DNA from: Roseivirga echinicomitans | GTDB lineage: Bacteria > Bacteroidota > Bacteroidia > Cytophagales > Cyclobacteriaceae | NCBI RefSeq assembly: GCF_001592935.1 | Contig: NZ_LRDB01000051.1 | Span: forward strand, 177,851-241,850 | Direction: 5' to 3' | Length of the DNA stretch: 64,000 nucleotides | Part shown: in pieces, positions 50,660 to 59,072 of the stretch | Position numbering within the stretch: the first letter of the stretch is position 1 | How the letters are laid out: every line of letters begins with the position of its first letter | The notes under the pieces: generated by a model | Database searches by the model: none | What the model saw: only the letters and a program-made list of their open reading frames with translations | What the model was told of the DNA's origin: nothing | Translations under genes and position numbers: made by a program

Positions 50660-52355
50660 ATTTCTCCAGGTTATAACCCACTAAACGGTTGTGATAGTAA
50701 AACAGCAAATTTAAATCTTGGGTGCTAATGTCACCTTTTTTATTCTTGATCAACGGACGCTTAGCATGGTACATACCCATATTGGCCAAGCCATGCGCTA
50801 TGATTTTATCAGGATCCCCAGTAAGGTAAGGAGAAACACTAATTTCACCTTTGTTGTACATTTCGTGAACCCTTCTTAATACCGTCTGGAAAACAGTTTT
50901 GAATTCCTCATAAGGGATGATTTGATCTTCCTCTGGAATTCTCAGTAGATTGTATAAATCAAGTTTGTTGAATTTCTTCTGAAGCATTTCAAAAGCTACA
51001 AAAGCTACCAAATGACTAGCAAAAACCTTGTTAATTCGGTGGAACTCTTCAACAATTCTATCACTTAACATTCGTGTGTATTCATCCTCGCGTTGCTGAT
51101 CATGCGAAATGATTTTTCCATCTTTGGTGAAATACTCTTGTGTATCTATTTGGCGACCACTTTTGTCGTAACTATTGCCGTCTGTATCAACGTAATTGCC
51201 CAAAACATCTAAGCCTCGGCCAATGGATACAGATATGTCGGATCCTTTGGTGAAGAATTTGAGTAAGAAAGCTGAGATTTTATAAGAAGTCGAGTATTCA
51301 TCATTTTCGACATAGTAACGTTCTTGACCTTTCAGTCTCAAATATTCACGAATAAGCGAGGGTGCCTCAAGTACAAAATTGTAGTTTAAAGTAACTGGGA
51401 CAATAAAAATTTTGTGAAGTCCATCCCTTTTTCCTTTCTGATAATTGACACGTTGAGCCTCGATGGCAGTACTCAAAAGACCAAGCTTCAACCTTTTTTC
51501 TATTTGGCCTGAACGCGAACGAGTCCCACCAGGGAAGAAAAGGCTATGACAACCCTTCTGAATCGCAAGGCTTGAGTAGCTCTTCAGGGTTTCTAAGTAA
51601 AGCAGGTTTTTTTTCCTTCTATCTACTTTATAAGCCCCAAGGCTTTCCATGAAATAGGCAAATATTTTAATGTTGAAGAGGTTTAGACCAGCACCATAAA
51701 TAAAAGCAGGCAACCCTAAAGCGTTGATTACCCACCCAATTAAAATAGAATCGAGATTGCTAAAGTGGGTAGGGACCATTATGATTGTCCCTTTTTTGGC
51801 CAAGGTGCGTAATTCTTCTACTTCACCTGTAATGTGAATCTTATCTTGTAGTGAATATCGGGTACTGAAAATAGACCAAAAACCTCGTGCACGGGAAGCA
51901 TTCAATAATCTGGCAAAGCCAAAGGTTACTATGGAGCGGGCCATTCTAAAGCGAGATTTTTTGAAGTTACCCGCAATTTCACTGGCGTATCGCTCTATAA
52001 TTTCGGATAGAATATCTTCTAAAGTTCCATCAATATCCTCCTTGTCGTCATTACTTGAGATTTCGAGGAGTCTGTCTTTAATCGACTGTAAAAAGTCGGC
52101 TTCATCGGGTGGGTCAACAGCCCATGGATTTCTTTTGACTCTTAACTTCTCCCGAAAAAGAGTAGTCTCTATTTCTTCAATTAGGCTGGAGCGTTTTGGG
52201 GTCAGTTTTTTTATACGCTTAATGCTTTCAGCGGTCACCTCTTTAATAAAAGCGTCCCTGTTATTACTCAAGCTCACGACAGGCCACTCGTCAATTCCTC
52301 CCGGAACCACCTGGTCGTACTTCTTCTTTACGTAGTCTTTGCCGATTGGCTTCAT
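50652..52355 (-). CDS. PlsB-like glycerol-3-phosphate / 1-acyl-glycerol-3-phosphate acyltransferase
   Basis: A 567-aa protein with a central PlsC/PlsB acyltransferase fold. The H-x4-D motif lies in VPTHFSNLDSILIGW near residue 200, the glycerol-phosphate binding block FFPGGTRSRSGQIEKRLK near 277, and VPVTLNYNFVLE near 318. It has long helical N- and C-terminal extensions (SSNDDKEDIDGTLEDILSE, and LLRIPEEDQIIPYEEF). Overlaps gpsA by eight bases, so acceptor synthesis and acylation are genetically coupled. Whether the acceptor is glycerol-3-phosphate (as in PlsB) or lysophosphatidic acid cannot be decided from sequence; the context favours glycerol-3-phosphate. Confidence 0.86.
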   Translation of the reverse strand: MKPIGKDYVKKKYDQVVPGGIDEWPVVSLSNNRDAFIKEVTAESIKRIKKLTPKRSSLIEEIETTLFREKLRVKRNPWAVDPPDEADFLQSIKDRLLEISSNDDKEDIDGTLEDILSEIIERYASEIAGNFKKSRFRMARSIVTFGFARLLNASRARGFWSIFSTRYSLQDKIHITGEVEELRTLAKKGTIIMVPTHFSNLDSILIGWVINALGLPAFIYGAGLNLFNIKIFAYFMESLGAYKVDRRKKNLLYLETLKSYSSLAIQKGCHSLFFPGGTRSRSGQIEKRLKLGLLSTAIEAQRVNYQKGKRDGLHKIFIVPVTLNYNFVLEAPSLIREYLRLKGQERYYVENDEYSTSYKISAFLLKFFTKGSDISVSIGRGLDVLGNYVDTDGNSYDKSGRQIDTQEYFTKDGKIISHDQQREDEYTRMLSDRIVEEFHRINKVFASHLVAFVAFEMLQKKFNKLDLYNLLRIPEEDQIIPYEEFKTVFQTVLRRVHEMYNKGEISVSPYLTGDPDKIIAHGLANMGMYHAKRPLIKNKKGDISTQDLNLLFYYHNRLVGYNLEKYV

Positions 52356-52410
52356 TCAGTTTTTCAAAACCCCAAAGATATGATAAAAATTGTTCCTCTA
52401 GCTTCCGCTG

Positions 52411-53541
52411 TTAACAAAGTAAGGAATTCAGTCCATGCGCCAAGCCCATTACTTCATTTTTGCTGTTGAAACTATGTATGCAGATTCTTAATCGTTCTTC
52501 TCCTTCCTTCACCGTGGGTGAAAGTATTGGACGAACATCAAACCCCGATTCCTGAAGTTCATTTGACGTGGATTTAGCTTTTTGGTTGCCAGAAGTGATT
52601 ACTACCTGTACTGCACTTGTAGATAAATAGCGGGAAGGTCGCTGAACCTTAAGGGATTGATTAAACAGAGAAATGTTTTCTTTTAGTGCGATAGCTAAAC
52701 TCGGTTTGCTTTCAAGGAATCGGAAAGCTTCTTGTATTGATAAAAACTCAAAAGCTGATGGTGCAGTAGTATATATGAAGGGGCGTGAATAATTTATCAT
52801 ATAATCGATCACGGTTTGGTTTGAAGCTACGCAAGCACCATGAATTCCCATGGCTTTGCCGAATGTGAAAATAGCCGCATATACTTGTTCAGTCAATCCT
52901 AATTCAGCCACAAAGCCTGCTCCGCTCTTCCCGAATACGCCTGTGCTGTGTGCTTCATCCACTATTAATTTCGCACTGTATTTTTCTGAAAGTTGACAAA
53001 GTGCTTTTAATGGTGCAAAATCACCATCCATAGAATACACAGCTTCACAAGCAATATAGATTTCGCCCTCACTTAGTTTTAATTTCCGTTCAAGGTCTTC
53101 TAAGTCGTTGTGCTTAAACGGCATTGATTTGGCCAAACTCAATCGACTACCATCTTTAATGCAGGCATGAGAAAGTTCATCATATAGAATAGTATCACCC
53201 CTCTGCGGAAGGCAAGAGAAAAAACCCAAATTGGCGCTATATCCCGAATTAAAAACAAGACAGGCACCGTACCCAAATAAAGTGGCTAATTCTGACTCGA
53301 CCTGAGAGGCCAATACTGAATTGCCCGTCAATAGCCTTGACCCAGTTGATCCGTTTTTGGGCGATAGCTTCTCGTAGGCACTTAAAATTTGAATTTTCAA
53401 ACCCTCAGATCTAGAGAGGCCTAAGTAATCGTTCGAACTAAAGTCAACGAGCTTTTCATCAACCAGTTTTAAGCTTCGCTTGTTGCCCAGAGAGGTACGT
53501 TTATTCAGTTGCTGCTCAATTCTTAAATTCTTTTTATCCAT
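52411..53541 (-). CDS. bioF: 8-amino-7-oxononanoate synthase-like alpha-oxoamine synthase (BioF-like)
   Basis: A 376-aa PLP enzyme of the alpha-oxoamine synthase family (BioF, KBL, serine palmitoyltransferase). Motifs: FSSNDYLGLSRS near residue 33, GSTGSRLLTGN near 62, LIVDEAHSTGVFGKSGAG near 193, and the PLP lysine in FTFGKAMGIHGACV near 228. The closest style is BioF (7-keto-8-aminopelargonate synthase in biotin synthesis), but no other bio gene is in the window and the neighbours are lipid genes. A lipid-related oxoamine synthase is therefore a weaker alternative. Divergent from the LpxR-like gene. Confidence 0.82.
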   Translation of the reverse strand: MDKKNLRIEQQLNKRTSLGNKRSLKLVDEKLVDFSSNDYLGLSRSEGLKIQILSAYEKLSPKNGSTGSRLLTGNSVLASQVESELATLFGYGACLVFNSGYSANLGFFSCLPQRGDTILYDELSHACIKDGSRLSLAKSMPFKHNDLEDLERKLKLSEGEIYIACEAVYSMDGDFAPLKALCQLSEKYSAKLIVDEAHSTGVFGKSGAGFVAELGLTEQVYAAIFTFGKAMGIHGACVASNQTVIDYMINYSRPFIYTTAPSAFEFLSIQEAFRFLESKPSLAIALKENISLFNQSLKVQRPSRYLSTSAVQVVITSGNQKAKSTSNELQESGFDVRPILSPTVKEGEERLRICIHSFNSKNEVMGLAHGLNSLLC

Positions 53542-53611
53542 TTGCTGTTAATCCGCTGGCTAAAATTATAAATAATTGAGACTTTAGCGGCTCAAATTAA
53601 ATAACACTGCA

Positions 53612-54550
53612 ATCAAGTCGCTCTTTATTTGTCTATCACTGCTTTTTTACTTCCCTGTTTTAGGGCAGAGCGACTATCGTAGGGCTGAATTCTCATTAAC
53701 AACAGAGAATGATGTTTACTTAATGAATAGGGATGATGAGTATTATTCGAATGGATTTCTTTTCCATTACCGCTACGTGCCAAACAAGCCAGATTCTTTG
53801 AATAATAAGGAGATAATTGACATAGAGCTTACGCATAAATTTTATACCCCAAATGATTTATTATTTGATGAAATTTCGGAACTAGATAGGCCTTATGCCG
53901 GACTGCTGTATGCAGGGGTTTCTAAGTCTATATTCAAAAGACCACAATCAAGGTTTAAATATGGACTGGTGTTAGGTACAACGGGCAAGGCCTCGGGGGC
54001 GGAAGTTTTGCAGAAATGGTATCATAATGCAGTGGGATTTAAGCAACCCAGAGGATGGCAGCATCAAATTAAAACGGCTTTGGTTTTAAATGCCACCGCT
54101 GAATATAATAGGCAGTTTTGGCTAGTGCCAAAAAGCATGGCTTTTATTAGTTCATCTTCAGTCTCATTAGGGACAGGTCACAGTAACATTGCTCAAAATT
54201 TCGATTTTCGAATGGGGATATTAAATGCACTGAACAAGTCACCATTTGTAAATGCAATGATTGGAGAAAAAAACCAAGACCTTGAGAAGTTAGGATATGT
54301 AGTATTCGGCTACGGAGTGTCATATGTTTTGCATGATATTACCGTTTCTGGGAGTCTGTTCAATAATGATAGTCCTCATACCGGAAGACAGATGCCTTGG
54401 GTAAGTACTTTTAGGGCAGGCTGGGCGACTGGTAATGAGAAAACAACATTTAAAATAATGTACCATTGGTTGAGCAAAGATGTTCAAACAGCACGCAACG
54501 ATTCATATATTTCATTTAGCTTTGACTTTAGGTTGAAGAGTGAAAATTGA
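53612..54550 (+). CDS. LpxR/DUF2219-family lipid A deacylase-like outer-membrane protein
   Basis: The first in-frame ATG (53723) lies inside the mature protein. The frame upstream encodes IKSLFICLSLLFYFPVLGQS, a full signal peptide, starting with ATC-AAG at 53612, with no ATG/GTG/TTG back to an in-frame stop near 53588. The mature protein begins RRAEFSLTTENDVYLMNRDDEYYSNG, matching the LpxR family (DN-D-Y-S-NG block). It continues with YRYVPNKPDSL, FDEISELDRPYAG near residue 90 and C-terminal barrel strands. LpxR removes the 3'-acyloxyacyl chain of lipid A in the outer membrane. Lipid A remodelling fits the neighbourhood of envelope lipid genes. Confidence 0.85.
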   Translation: MKSLFICLSLLFYFPVLGQSDYRRAEFSLTTENDVYLMNRDDEYYSNGFLFHYRYVPNKPDSLNNKEIIDIELTHKFYTPNDLLFDEISELDRPYAGLLYAGVSKSIFKRPQSRFKYGLVLGTTGKASGAEVLQKWYHNAVGFKQPRGWQHQIKTALVLNATAEYNRQFWLVPKSMAFISSSSVSLGTGHSNIAQNFDFRMGILNALNKSPFVNAMIGEKNQDLEKLGYVVFGYGVSYVLHDITVSGSLFNNDSPHTGRQMPWVSTFRAGWATGNEKTTFKIMYHWLSKDVQTARNDSYISFSFDFRLKSEN

Positions 54551-54667
54551 GAATAAACTAGTAGTAAAATTTTTTAATGGAGAAAGGTTGTATTTTTCTC
54601 CTCAAATAAAGCTCCCCTCACTTTGCCATTGAGGCATTACCTGTTAATATTGTGGCATTCTACTGAT

Positions 54668-55642
54668 ATGGCATTAAAGCTTTCCGAAATACAAGCCCCC
54701 ATTGCTAATGAAATGACTGAATTTGAACAGAAATTCAGGTCATTCATGAAGAGTAAAGTATTTCTGCTCGATCAAATCATGAGTTACATCGTAAAACGAA
54801 AGGGCAAGCAAATGCGGCCTATGTTTGTGTTTTTGGCTGCAGGGGTAACAGGCAAAATATCAGATAGAACTTACAGGGGAGCATCACTTATCGAGTTACT
54901 GCATACGGCCACATTGGTGCACGATGATGTAGTAGATGATTCCAATTACAGAAGAGATTTCTTTTCAATAAATGCCCTTTGGAAGAATAAAATAGCCGTT
55001 TTAGTAGGTGATTACTTGCTTTCACGTGGATTGTTGTTGTCAGTTGATAATGAAGATTTTGATTTTCTAAAGATTGTTTCTCGAGCCGTGCGTGAAATGA
55101 GCGAAGGGGAGTTGCTTCAAATGGCAAAGGCCCGAAACTTGGATATTACAGAAGATATTTATTACGATGTAATCCGCCAAAAGACAGCTTCCCTGATTGC
55201 TTCATGTTGTGCCGTTGGTGCTACAGCTTCAAATGCTTCTCAAGAAGACATTGAAAAAATGAGGGATTTTGGATTGAAGGTGGGAATGGCTTTTCAGATC
55301 AAGGACGATCTTTTCGATTATGGTACAGAGGAAATTGGTAAGCCGTTGGGTATTGATATTAAAGAGCAGAAAATGACTTTGCCGCTGATTTACTCATTGC
55401 AAAATGCTAGTAGTAGTACCAAGCGAAGGATCATTCGAACCGTAAAGAGCAAAGGAGATCATTCTAAAAAAGTGAATGAAGTCGTTGCCTTTGTTAGAGA
55501 GTCGGGTGGCATAGACTATGCCCAAAAGGTGATGAATCAATACTACCAAGAAGCGAAAGACATTCTAGAAACATTTGAGCCAAGCGTTTACCGAGACTCC
55601 CTTTCTCAGCTGGTTACTTACACAATAGAAAGGTCGAAATAG
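54668..55642 (+). CDS. long-chain polyprenyl diphosphate synthase (IspB-like)
   Basis: About 324 aa from MALKLSEIQAPIANEM (54668); the frame extends 15 codons further up but with an unlikely start. Trans-prenyltransferase motifs: KGKQMRPMFVFLAAG near residue 45, the first aspartate-rich motif HDDVVDD near 86, GDYLLSRGL near 112, and the second, QIKDDLFDYGTEEIGKP, near 212. It makes an all-trans C30-C45 chain, used in Bacteroidota for the menaquinone side chain. No other isoprenoid gene is adjacent. Confidence 0.93.
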   Translation: MALKLSEIQAPIANEMTEFEQKFRSFMKSKVFLLDQIMSYIVKRKGKQMRPMFVFLAAGVTGKISDRTYRGASLIELLHTATLVHDDVVDDSNYRRDFFSINALWKNKIAVLVGDYLLSRGLLLSVDNEDFDFLKIVSRAVREMSEGELLQMAKARNLDITEDIYYDVIRQKTASLIASCCAVGATASNASQEDIEKMRDFGLKVGMAFQIKDDLFDYGTEEIGKPLGIDIKEQKMTLPLIYSLQNASSSTKRRIIRTVKSKGDHSKKVNEVVAFVRESGGIDYAQKVMNQYYQEAKDILETFEPSVYRDSLSQLVTYTIERSK

Positions 55643-55644
55643 AA

Positions 55645-55676
55645 AACAACGCCACACTTTGAGGTATGGCGCTGTT
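55645..55676. terminator. hairpin after the polyprenyl synthase gene, possible terminator
   Basis: Arms AACAACGCCACAC and GTATGGCGCTGTT pair over 13 positions with two mismatches (G-U pairs on the minus strand), directly after the stop codon. There is no strong T-run on the plus strand (TTCAGTTAGTTAG), so the terminator call is tentative. Confidence 0.4.
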
Positions 55677-55821
55677 CAGTTAGTTAGTAGTAAATTTGTT
55701 TGATTGCTATAGCATGATATTAAATCAGTCTATGGCAGACGCTAAAATAACAATCTGTCTTTGAAAAGCCCTTACCTAAAATCTTATTTTTTTTAAAAAC
55801 CACCAATAGCTTTTAGTACAC

Positions 55822-56925
55822 ATGAAAAAACTAAAGATAATTGAGTTGGCTTCCGTTTTGGCTGGGCCAAGTGTAGGGCAGTTTTTTGCGGAATTAGGTG
55901 CGGAAGTAATAAAGGTGGAAAGCCCGAGAACTGGTGGTGATGTTACACGATCATGGCGCTTTAAGGGAGAGAAAATGAATGGTACTGTTTCGGCTTACTT
56001 TACTTCAGTAAACTGGGGTAAGAAGTCATTGGCCATAGACCTAAATAATAAGGAAGAAAGAGCAATGCTTTATAAGCTTATAAAGGGTGCCGATATTGTA
56101 ATTGCCAGCTATAAGCCAGGAGATGCGGAGAAGTTAGGTGTTGATTATAAGACCCTGAAAGAAATTAACCCAGCACTTATTTATGGTCAGATCACTGGCT
56201 ATGGACTAAATAATCCTAAAGTAGGATACGATGCGGTTATTCAAGCCGAGTCTGGATTCATGAGCATCAATGGAGAATTAGGGGCTGCCCCCTTAAAAAT
56301 GCCTGTGGCCTTAATTGATGTTTTGGCTGGACATCAACTGAAAGAAGCCATACTGGTCGCCCTTATTGAGCAGATGGAAAGCGGTCAAGGGAAGTTTGTT
56401 CAGGTGGCCTTGATCGATGCTGCTATCAGTGCTTTGGTGAATCAAGGTGCGAATTGGTTGGTAGGGCAGAATCAACCTAAATCCATGGGAAATATTCATC
56501 CAAACATAGCGCCCTATGGAGAGATTTTCATGACTAAAGATCAGTGTCACTTGCTCTTAGCCGTAGGGAATGATAAGCAGTTCTCAAAACTCTGTAAAAT
56601 CTTAAAAATTAATGAGATGCATCGTTTTTCAACCAATCAAGAACGGGTGGAAAATAGAGCGGACTTGAATCGAATGCTTTCAGATGAAATTGAAAACTGG
56701 TCTTCTGTCGAATTAATGGAGGTATTGATGAATGAACAGGTGCCTGCTGGCTTGGTGACCACGATAGGTGAGGCGCTTGATCATGGGGAATCTCATTGGT
56801 TCCTTAAGGCTGAAGGCTTCACTGGATTACGGTCTTTTGCAGCTTCTGGCTTCGATCGCCTCTCATTAAGTTCTCCACCACAATTGGGGCAGCATAATCT
56901 GGAAATACTTAGTGAACTAGACTGA
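55822..56925 (+). CDS. CaiB/BaiF-family CoA-transferase
   Basis: A 367-aa family III CoA-transferase or racemase. N-terminal IIELASVLAGPSVGQFFAELGAEVIKVES is diagnostic, followed by NWGKKSLAIDLNNKEER near residue 75. The catalytic Asp sits in VGYDAVIQAESGFMSING near 138, and GAAPLKMPVALIDVLAG follows. Family members move CoA between carboxylic acids or racemise 2-methylacyl-CoA; the substrate cannot be predicted. It stands alone between the polyprenyl synthase and the mraZ regulatory region. Confidence 0.92.
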   Translation: MKKLKIIELASVLAGPSVGQFFAELGAEVIKVESPRTGGDVTRSWRFKGEKMNGTVSAYFTSVNWGKKSLAIDLNNKEERAMLYKLIKGADIVIASYKPGDAEKLGVDYKTLKEINPALIYGQITGYGLNNPKVGYDAVIQAESGFMSINGELGAAPLKMPVALIDVLAGHQLKEAILVALIEQMESGQGKFVQVALIDAAISALVNQGANWLVGQNQPKSMGNIHPNIAPYGEIFMTKDQCHLLLAVGNDKQFSKLCKILKINEMHRFSTNQERVENRADLNRMLSDEIENWSSVELMEVLMNEQVPAGLVTTIGEALDHGESHWFLKAEGFTGLRSFAASGFDRLSLSSPPQLGQHNLEILSELD

Positions 56926-57245
56926 TTTTTTCATCAAATCCTTAATTCACCTTTTAACACCTTTTTTGGTGTGATTTTTCTCCCACTTTACTCCACGATC
57001 TTGAAAATGGGGATGATTAGGCGCTTTTTGAATGATTTCAGTCGTATCGCTGTCATGTCTAGGTCTCGTGTGTAATCTTTTGACAGGTCAATTTTTCTGA
57101 GCTAGAATTGATTTAGAAGGGTAATTTTCTGTTAGTAAAACCTTTTATTTTTTCTCAAAATGAGTTTTTTGTCGGATTCGATCCTGGCATGTGTTTTTGA
57201 GTCACGCTTGTTTTTCTGCATAGAAAAAGATACTTTTCATAAAAA
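56926..57245 (+). other. gene-free upstream region of the dcw cluster
   Basis: About 320 bp after the CoA-transferase, T-rich, with no coding frame on either strand that looks real. A TTTTTTGGTGTGATTTTTCTCC stretch and repeated TTTTTTGAGT-like tracts are present but no defined motif could be assigned. The functional promoter and operator are at its downstream edge. Confidence 0.45.
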
Positions 57246-57281
57246 GTGGGGAAAAGTGAGTAAAAGTGGTGAAGTGTGGGA
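57246..57281 (+). promoter_or_regulatory. MraZ operator: four GTG-G-type boxes with exact 10-bp period
   Basis: GTGGGG at 57246, GTGAGT at 57256, GTGGTG at 57266 and GTGGGA at 57276, each separated by an A-rich 4-base spacer. MraZ is known to bind TGGG-like direct repeats with 10-bp spacing upstream of its own gene and to repress the dcw operon. The array ends about 9 bp before the -7 box, so binding would block RNA polymerase. Confidence 0.82.
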
Positions 57282-57289
57282 AAAAATCT

Positions 57290-57297
57290 TACTTTTG
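57290..57297 (+). promoter_or_regulatory. mraZ (dcw operon) promoter -7 element
   Basis: TACTTTTG matches the Bacteroidota TAnnTTTG element, 18 bp before the mraZ ATG. The MraZ boxes occupy the expected -33 region. Confidence 0.6.
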
Positions 57298-57315
57298 TAA
57301 AGGTTCAGGTGTGTA

Positions 57316-57762
57316 ATGGCTTTTTTTACAAGTGAATATGATTGTAAGCTCGATGTAAAGGGCAGGTTGGCTTTACCTTCAAAGGTAAGGGCTGCATTGC
57401 CGGATAATGCATCAGAAGAGCTGGTATTAAGACGAGGTTTTGAGCCTTGCTTGGTATTGTATCCTATGATCGAGTACAAAAAGATCTATTCAAAGATAAA
57501 GGGGCTGAGCGAATTCAGTGAAGAGTATCGTAGGTTTCAGCGAACTTTTTTTAGGGGAAATGTTGATGTTGAGTTGGATGGAGCGGGGAGGATTAACATT
57601 CCTAAAAAAATGATGGAATATGCGAGTCTTGAGAAGGAGGTTGTGTTAGTGGGGTTAGGAAATAGAATCGAAATCTGGAATCCTGACCAGTATGAGGAAT
57701 ACCTCATTCAAGACGCAAACGAGTACTCCAAGATGGCGGAGAAGTTTTTGGCAGAAGAATAA
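57316..57762 (+). CDS. mraZ: transcriptional regulator MraZ
   Basis: A 148-aa AbrB-fold protein with two SpoVT/MraZ domains. The N-terminal block FFTSEYDCKLDVKGRLALPSKVRAAL and the second GNVDVELDGAGRINIPKKMMEYA carry the conserved D-x-K/A-G-R signature. It forms a ring oligomer that binds GTGG-type repeats to regulate cell-division and wall genes. First gene of the dcw cluster; followed after 7 bp by rsmH. The four boxes upstream indicate autoregulation. Confidence 0.97.
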   Translation: MAFFTSEYDCKLDVKGRLALPSKVRAALPDNASEELVLRRGFEPCLVLYPMIEYKKIYSKIKGLSEFSEEYRRFQRTFFRGNVDVELDGAGRINIPKKMMEYASLEKEVVLVGLGNRIEIWNPDQYEEYLIQDANEYSKMAEKFLAEE

Positions 57763-57769
57763 ATAAACT

Positions 57770-58678
57770 ATGTCAGATTATCATGTGCCAGTTATGCTTA
57801 AGGAGTGCGTTGACGGCCTCTCGATCAAGCCAAATGGAACCTATGTGGATGTCACCTTTGGAGGTGGCGGACATTCAACTGAAATTTTGAAGCATTTAAA
57901 TAGTGAAGGCAGGCTCTTTGGTTTCGACCAAGATATTGATGCCCGAGCAAATGCAGATAAAATTCAAAATCGTTCTTTCACATTTGTGCAAGCCAATTTT
58001 AGGCATATCAAGCGATACCTCAAGTTACACGGGGTAAAGCAGGTAGACGGAATTTTGGCTGACTTGGGGGTTTCTTCTCATCAGATTGATGAGCCAATGC
58101 GTGGGTTTTCAACTCGTTCTGAGGCTGATCTTGACATGAGAATGGATTTAAACGCTTCGCTGAATGCTAGCGATGTGGTGAATGAATATTCAGAAGAGCA
58201 ATTGCATAAGCTTTTGGGTATTTACGGAGAGGTGAAAAATGCAAAAACTTTGGCTGCGGCTATTGTTTCAGAGCGTTTTTCAAAGCCCTTCAAAACTACA
58301 AAAGATCTGATTCAATTATTGGATCGATTGGCACCAAGACATAGGGAGTATAAGTATTACGCTCAGGTTTTTCAGGCCATCCGCATCGAAGTAAACGATG
58401 AAATGGGTGCGCTAGAAGAATTCTTGGAACAGTCGGCTGAGGTGATTAAGCCAGGTGGTCGGTTGGTGGTAGAGTCTTATCATTCTCTCGAAGACCGAAT
58501 GGTGAAGAACTTTATTAATAAAGGCAAAGTGTTCGGTGAAGTGGAAAAAGACTTTTTCGGAAATCAGTTGAAACCATTTAATGCGATCAACAGAAAGCCG
58601 ATTGAGGCCAATGAAGAAGAGTTAGTAGTGAATAAAAGGGCAAGAAGTGCAAAGCTTCGTATTGCCGAAAAAATATAA
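57770..58678 (+). CDS. rsmH: 16S rRNA (cytosine(1402)-N4)-methyltransferase
   Basis: A 302-aa SAM-dependent methyltransferase acting on C1402 of 16S rRNA. N-terminal YHVPVMLKECVDGLSI, SAM motif VDVTFGGGGHST near residue 28, DGILADLGVSSHQID near 95, FSTRSEADLDMRM near 113, and C-terminal LVVESYHSLEDRMVKNF near 233. All are conserved in MraW/RsmH. Standard second gene of the dcw cluster. Confidence 0.97.
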   Translation: MSDYHVPVMLKECVDGLSIKPNGTYVDVTFGGGGHSTEILKHLNSEGRLFGFDQDIDARANADKIQNRSFTFVQANFRHIKRYLKLHGVKQVDGILADLGVSSHQIDEPMRGFSTRSEADLDMRMDLNASLNASDVVNEYSEEQLHKLLGIYGEVKNAKTLAAAIVSERFSKPFKTTKDLIQLLDRLAPRHREYKYYAQVFQAIRIEVNDEMGALEEFLEQSAEVIKPGGRLVVESYHSLEDRMVKNFINKGKVFGEVEKDFFGNQLKPFNAINRKPIEANEEELVVNKRARSAKLRIAEKI

Positions 58679-58688
58679 GTAAACGAAA

Positions 58689-59072
58689 GTGGCAGCGAAT
58701 AAATTTAAAGCGAAAAAGAATGAAAAATCTAGCACTCGAGGCGGTGGTGGGTTGTTCGGTCTTTTGGCAAAGCTGAAAATTGCTGGAAACTTAGAAACGG
58801 GTCTTCCTGTAAAGCATCTGCCAAAAGTTGCTTTCGCATTAGTATTGGGTGTGTTCTATGTTTGGAACAGCCACTATGCTGAAAAGGCAAATAGAAATAT
58901 TGATAAACTAGAGACCGAGGTTGAGGATTTAAGGGCCGATGTTACTACGCTGGAAGCAGATTATATGTACAGTAGTAAGCAGTCGGAAGTCGCCAAGAAT
59001 GTAAAAAAACTAGGATTAGAGGAAAGTAAAGAACCGCCATACAAAATTGTTGTAGACAAAAGTGAATATTAA
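58689..59072 (+). CDS. FtsL-like divisome protein
   Basis: A 127-aa bitopic protein starting at GTG (58689). It has a basic, glycine-rich cytoplasmic tail (KFKAKKNEKSSTRGGGG), one TM helix (VAFALVLGVFYVWNSHY at about 48-64) and a leucine-heptad periplasmic coiled coil (IDKLETEVEDLRADVTTLEADY). This is the architecture and gene position of FtsL, which links FtsB/FtsQ to FtsW/FtsI. Sequence identity with known FtsL is low, as is usual. Overlaps the ftsI start by 11 bases. Confidence 0.8.
   Translation: MAANKFKAKKNEKSSTRGGGGLFGLLAKLKIAGNLETGLPVKHLPKVAFALVLGVFYVWNSHYAEKANRNIDKLETEVEDLRADVTTLEADYMYSSKQSEVAKNVKKLGLEESKEPPYKIVVDKSEY

Noticed and set aside
54586..54600. GGAGAAA/TTTCTCC hairpin before the polyprenyl synthase gene as an attenuator
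   Set aside because: The stem is short, the loop is not well defined, and no T-run or leader peptide accompanies it.
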